The notes under the pieces: model-generated | The model's input: only the letters and a program-made list of their open reading frames with translations | Database searches by the model: none | What the model was told of the DNA's origin: nothing | In this document: piece after piece, positions 6,264 to 7,349 of the stretch | Layout: each line of letters starts with the position of its first letter | How positions within the stretch are numbered: position 1 is the stretch's first letter | Assembly (NCBI GenBank): GCA_016178435.1 | Contig: JACOTK010000297.1 | Coordinates: 1-7,349, forward strand | Origin: Actinomycetota bacterium | Lineage (GTDB): Bacteria; Actinomycetota; Acidimicrobiia; Acidimicrobiales; CADCSY01 | DNA length: 7,349 nucleotides | Direction: 5' to 3' | Made by a program: the position numbers and the translations under genes

Positions 6264-6299
6264 GCCATCACCGCCGACCCTCGGACCGGCGGTGATGGC
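6264..6299. terminator. Hairpin between convergent monooxygenase and arsR genes
   Basis: Perfect 13-bp inverted repeat (arms 6264-6276 and 6287-6299) with a 10-nt loop. It begins 5 nt after the arsR stop and lies 56 nt after the monooxygenase stop. On the minus side it is followed by CCTTCTGGTCTT, moderately U-rich. No U-run follows on the plus side, so it suits arsR better but may work both ways. Confidence 0.6.
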
Positions 6300-6304
6300 G
6301 CGAT

Positions 6305-6649
6305 TCAGGCCAGAACGTTGCGCAACCGGCCGAGTCGTTCGGGCACGACGCGATACCAGACCCAACGGCCTCGCTTGTCGCCCACGACCAATCCGGCCTC
6401 GGTGAGGATCTTGAGGTGGTGCGAAACGGTCGGCTGAGAGCGACCCAGCGGCTCCACCAGATCACACACGCACACCTCGCCGCCATCGGCCGAAACGATG
6501 AGGCTGAGGAGACGCAGCCGCGCCGGATCGGACAGCACGGCGAAATCGGAGGCCAACTCCTCCGCCCGACCCTCGCTCAGGGGCGACGCGAGCACGACCG
6601 GACAACACGCATCGCGATCGGCGGCTGCCGGCGTCACCTTTGCCCCCAT
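6305..6649 (-). CDS. arsR: ArsR/SmtB-family arsenite-responsive repressor
   Basis: A 114-residue winged-helix repressor that releases DNA when it binds As(III), controlling arsenic resistance genes. The helix-turn-helix is at about 64-85, with recognition helix SQPTVSHHLKIL. The wing is KRGRWVWYRVV (92-102). Potential metal ligands are C15-C16 near the N-terminus and C60-V-C62 in the EVCVCDL segment that opens the DNA-binding region. The CxC motif is the classic As(III) site of the plasmid/E. coli proteins, and the Cys15-Cys16 pair matches the Corynebacterium glutamicum type. The ATG at 6649 is chosen because AAGGAGGGG precedes it at good spacing; the frame could extend to 6712, but only through the promoter region. 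The gene is divergent from the aquaglyceroporin gene, with two dyads between them that are probably its operators, so it should repress itself and the neighbour. Confidence 0.9.
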   Translation of the reverse strand: MGAKVTPAAADRDACCPVVLASPLSEGRAEELASDFAVLSDPARLRLLSLIVSADGGEVCVCDLVEPLGRSQPTVSHHLKILTEAGLVVGDKRGRWVWYRVVPERLGRLRNVLA

Positions 6650-6679
6650 CTGGTCCCCTCCTTCATGGAGGTTCTTTCC

Positions 6680-6695
6680 ATTGATAGGCATCAAT
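6680..6695. promoter_or_regulatory. ArsR operator candidate 1
   Basis: ATTGATAGGCATCAAT, a perfect 6-bp dyad with a 4-nt spacer (ATTGA-N6-TCAAT). It contains the -35 of the aqpS promoter and lies at or just after the arsR start site. ArsR proteins commonly bind A/T-rich dyads of this kind. Confidence 0.65.
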
Positions 6696-6709
6696 ATATT
6701 CTGTAGACT
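6681..6709 (+). promoter_or_regulatory. Promoter candidate for aqpS
   Basis: TTGATA (6681-6686, 5 of 6), a 17-nt spacer, then TAGACT (6704-6709, 4 of 6). The predicted leader to the TTG at 6746 is about 30 nt. Operator 1 covers the -35 and operator 2 the start site. Confidence 0.5.
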
Positions 6710-6725
6710 CATTGATGTTTGTCAA
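6698..6725 (-). promoter_or_regulatory. Promoter candidate for arsR
   Basis: Read on the minus strand: a perfect TTGACA (6725-6720), a 16-nt spacer, then a weak CAGAAT (6703-6698, 4 of 6). The -35 lies within operator 2. Confidence 0.45.
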
Positions 6726-6726
6726 T
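6711..6726. promoter_or_regulatory. ArsR operator candidate 2
   Basis: ATTGATGTTTGTCAAT, the same ATTGA-N6-TCAAT layout as operator 1. The two centres are 31 bp apart, close to three helical turns, so both would face the same side of the DNA. Confidence 0.6.
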
Positions 6727-6745
6727 CTAACGCGGGGATCTACGC

Positions 6746-7349
6746 TTGACCACCAACCTGGACCTGGCACGACGAGCAACAGCCGAGGCCGTCGGCACCG
6801 CCCTGTTGGTCCTTGCGGTCATCGGCTCGGGCATCGCCGCCTCCAGGCTGTCGCCCGACGACGTCGGACTGCAGCTGCTCGAGAACGCGTTGGCGACAGC
6901 CGGCGCCCTGGTGGCCGTGATCCTGACCGTCGGACCGGTATCGGGCGCCCATCTGAACCCGGTCGTGACCCTGGCCGATCGCGTCCTCGGAGCATTGACC
7001 ACCACCGAGACCATCGTCTACTGGACAGCCCAGATCGCGGGAGGCGCGCTCGGTGCCGTCGTGGCAAATCTGATGTTCGACCTGCCGGCGCTGCAGCTCG
7101 CGACGCACGCCCGCAGCTCCGGGGGGCTCTGGCTCGGCGAGGTCGTCGCGACCTTCGGTCTGCTGTTGGTCATCTTCGGGGTTGTTCGCTCCGGCAGGGC
7201 CGTCTTTACCCCGTTCGCCGTCGCGGCCTACATCGGTGGCGCCTACTTCTTCACGTCGTCCACCAGCTTCGCCAACCCGGCCGTGACCCTCGCCCGGACA
7301 CTTTCCGACACCTTTGCCGGCATCGACCCAGGGTCGGTTCCCGCCTTCC
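6746..7349 (+). CDS. aqpS: AqpS-like aquaglyceroporin (MIP family), 3'-partial
   Basis: Channel protein of the major intrinsic protein family; 201 residues are visible and the frame is still open at the window edge. Hydrophobic segments lie at about residues 13-33, 47-65, 88-110, 129-148 and 155-172. The two pore half-helices carry NPV (71-73, in GAHLNPVVTLAD), a variant of NPA, and NPA (177-179, in SFANPAVTLAR). The residue after the second NPA, normally the selectivity-filter Arg, is Val180, which widens and neutralises the pore. To my knowledge this fits AqpS proteins of arsenic operons, which let arsenite or related arsenic species leave the cell. The TTG start at 6746 is chosen for GGGGA 7 nt upstream and because MTTNLDLARRATAEAVGTALL resembles MIP N-termini. 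Divergent arsR and two operator candidates support arsenic control. An arsenate reductase or arsenite methyltransferase would be expected next, outside the window. Confidence 0.82.
   Translation, partial: MTTNLDLARRATAEAVGTALLVLAVIGSGIAASRLSPDDVGLQLLENALATAGALVAVILTVGPVSGAHLNPVVTLADRVLGALTTTETIVYWTAQIAGGALGAVVANLMFDLPALQLATHARSSGGLWLGEVVATFGLLLVIFGVVRSGRAVFTPFAVAAYIGGAYFFTSSTSFANPAVTLARTLSDTFAGIDPGSVPAF

Noticed and set aside
6650..6712. N-terminal extension of ArsR to 135 residues
   Set aside because: It would run through the strong ribosome-binding site, operator 1 and the promoter; the 114-residue form has the normal family length.

Overview
This is a 7.3 kb piece of a high-GC chromosome, probably from an actinobacterium. 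The evidence for that is GC-rich codon use, GTG/TTG starts, an ArsR with both an N-terminal Cys-Cys and a CxC motif (a combination I know from actinobacteria), and a soluble class III nucleotide cyclase. A member of the Acidimicrobiia is my best guess, but nothing here proves it. There are no tRNA or rRNA genes, insertion sequences, CRISPR arrays or phage genes. Coding density is high and no gene-free stretch exceeds about 200 bases.

Left part (1-2862): a small VOC/glyoxalase-fold protein whose start may lie outside the window is followed by an unrecognised acidic 202-residue protein. Next comes a soluble class III adenylate/guanylate cyclase that carries all six canonical catalytic residues and an N-terminal run of 15-bp in-frame repeats. 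The cyclase runs tail-to-tail into a PfkB-family adenosine/sugar kinase on the minus strand, and the two coding regions overlap by 63 bp.

Middle part (2863-6300): a strong 16-bp hairpin and a 16-bp tandem repeat lie between the kinase and a minus-strand gene for an unfamiliar 372-residue protein with a ferritin-like pattern of Glu and ExxH residues (putative di-metal site). This gene is divergent from a 612-residue Baeyer-Villiger monooxygenase (BVMO). The approximately 230-bp region between their starts holds two face-to-face promoter-like signals that share an inverted repeat, plus further dyads in both leaders. I infer that the pair is co-regulated and may form an oxidative module, for example for ketone or cyclic hydrocarbon breakdown.

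Right part (6300-7349): a hairpin between converging genes separates the BVMO from the start of an arsenic-resistance locus. An As(III)-type ArsR repressor on the minus strand is divergent from an AqpS-like aquaglyceroporin that runs off the window edge. Two copies of ATTGA-N6-TCAAT flank the shared promoters and are probably the ArsR operators. A similar dyad with a 7-nt spacer lies at the BVMO/ferritin-like promoter, which raises the possibility of regulatory crosstalk.
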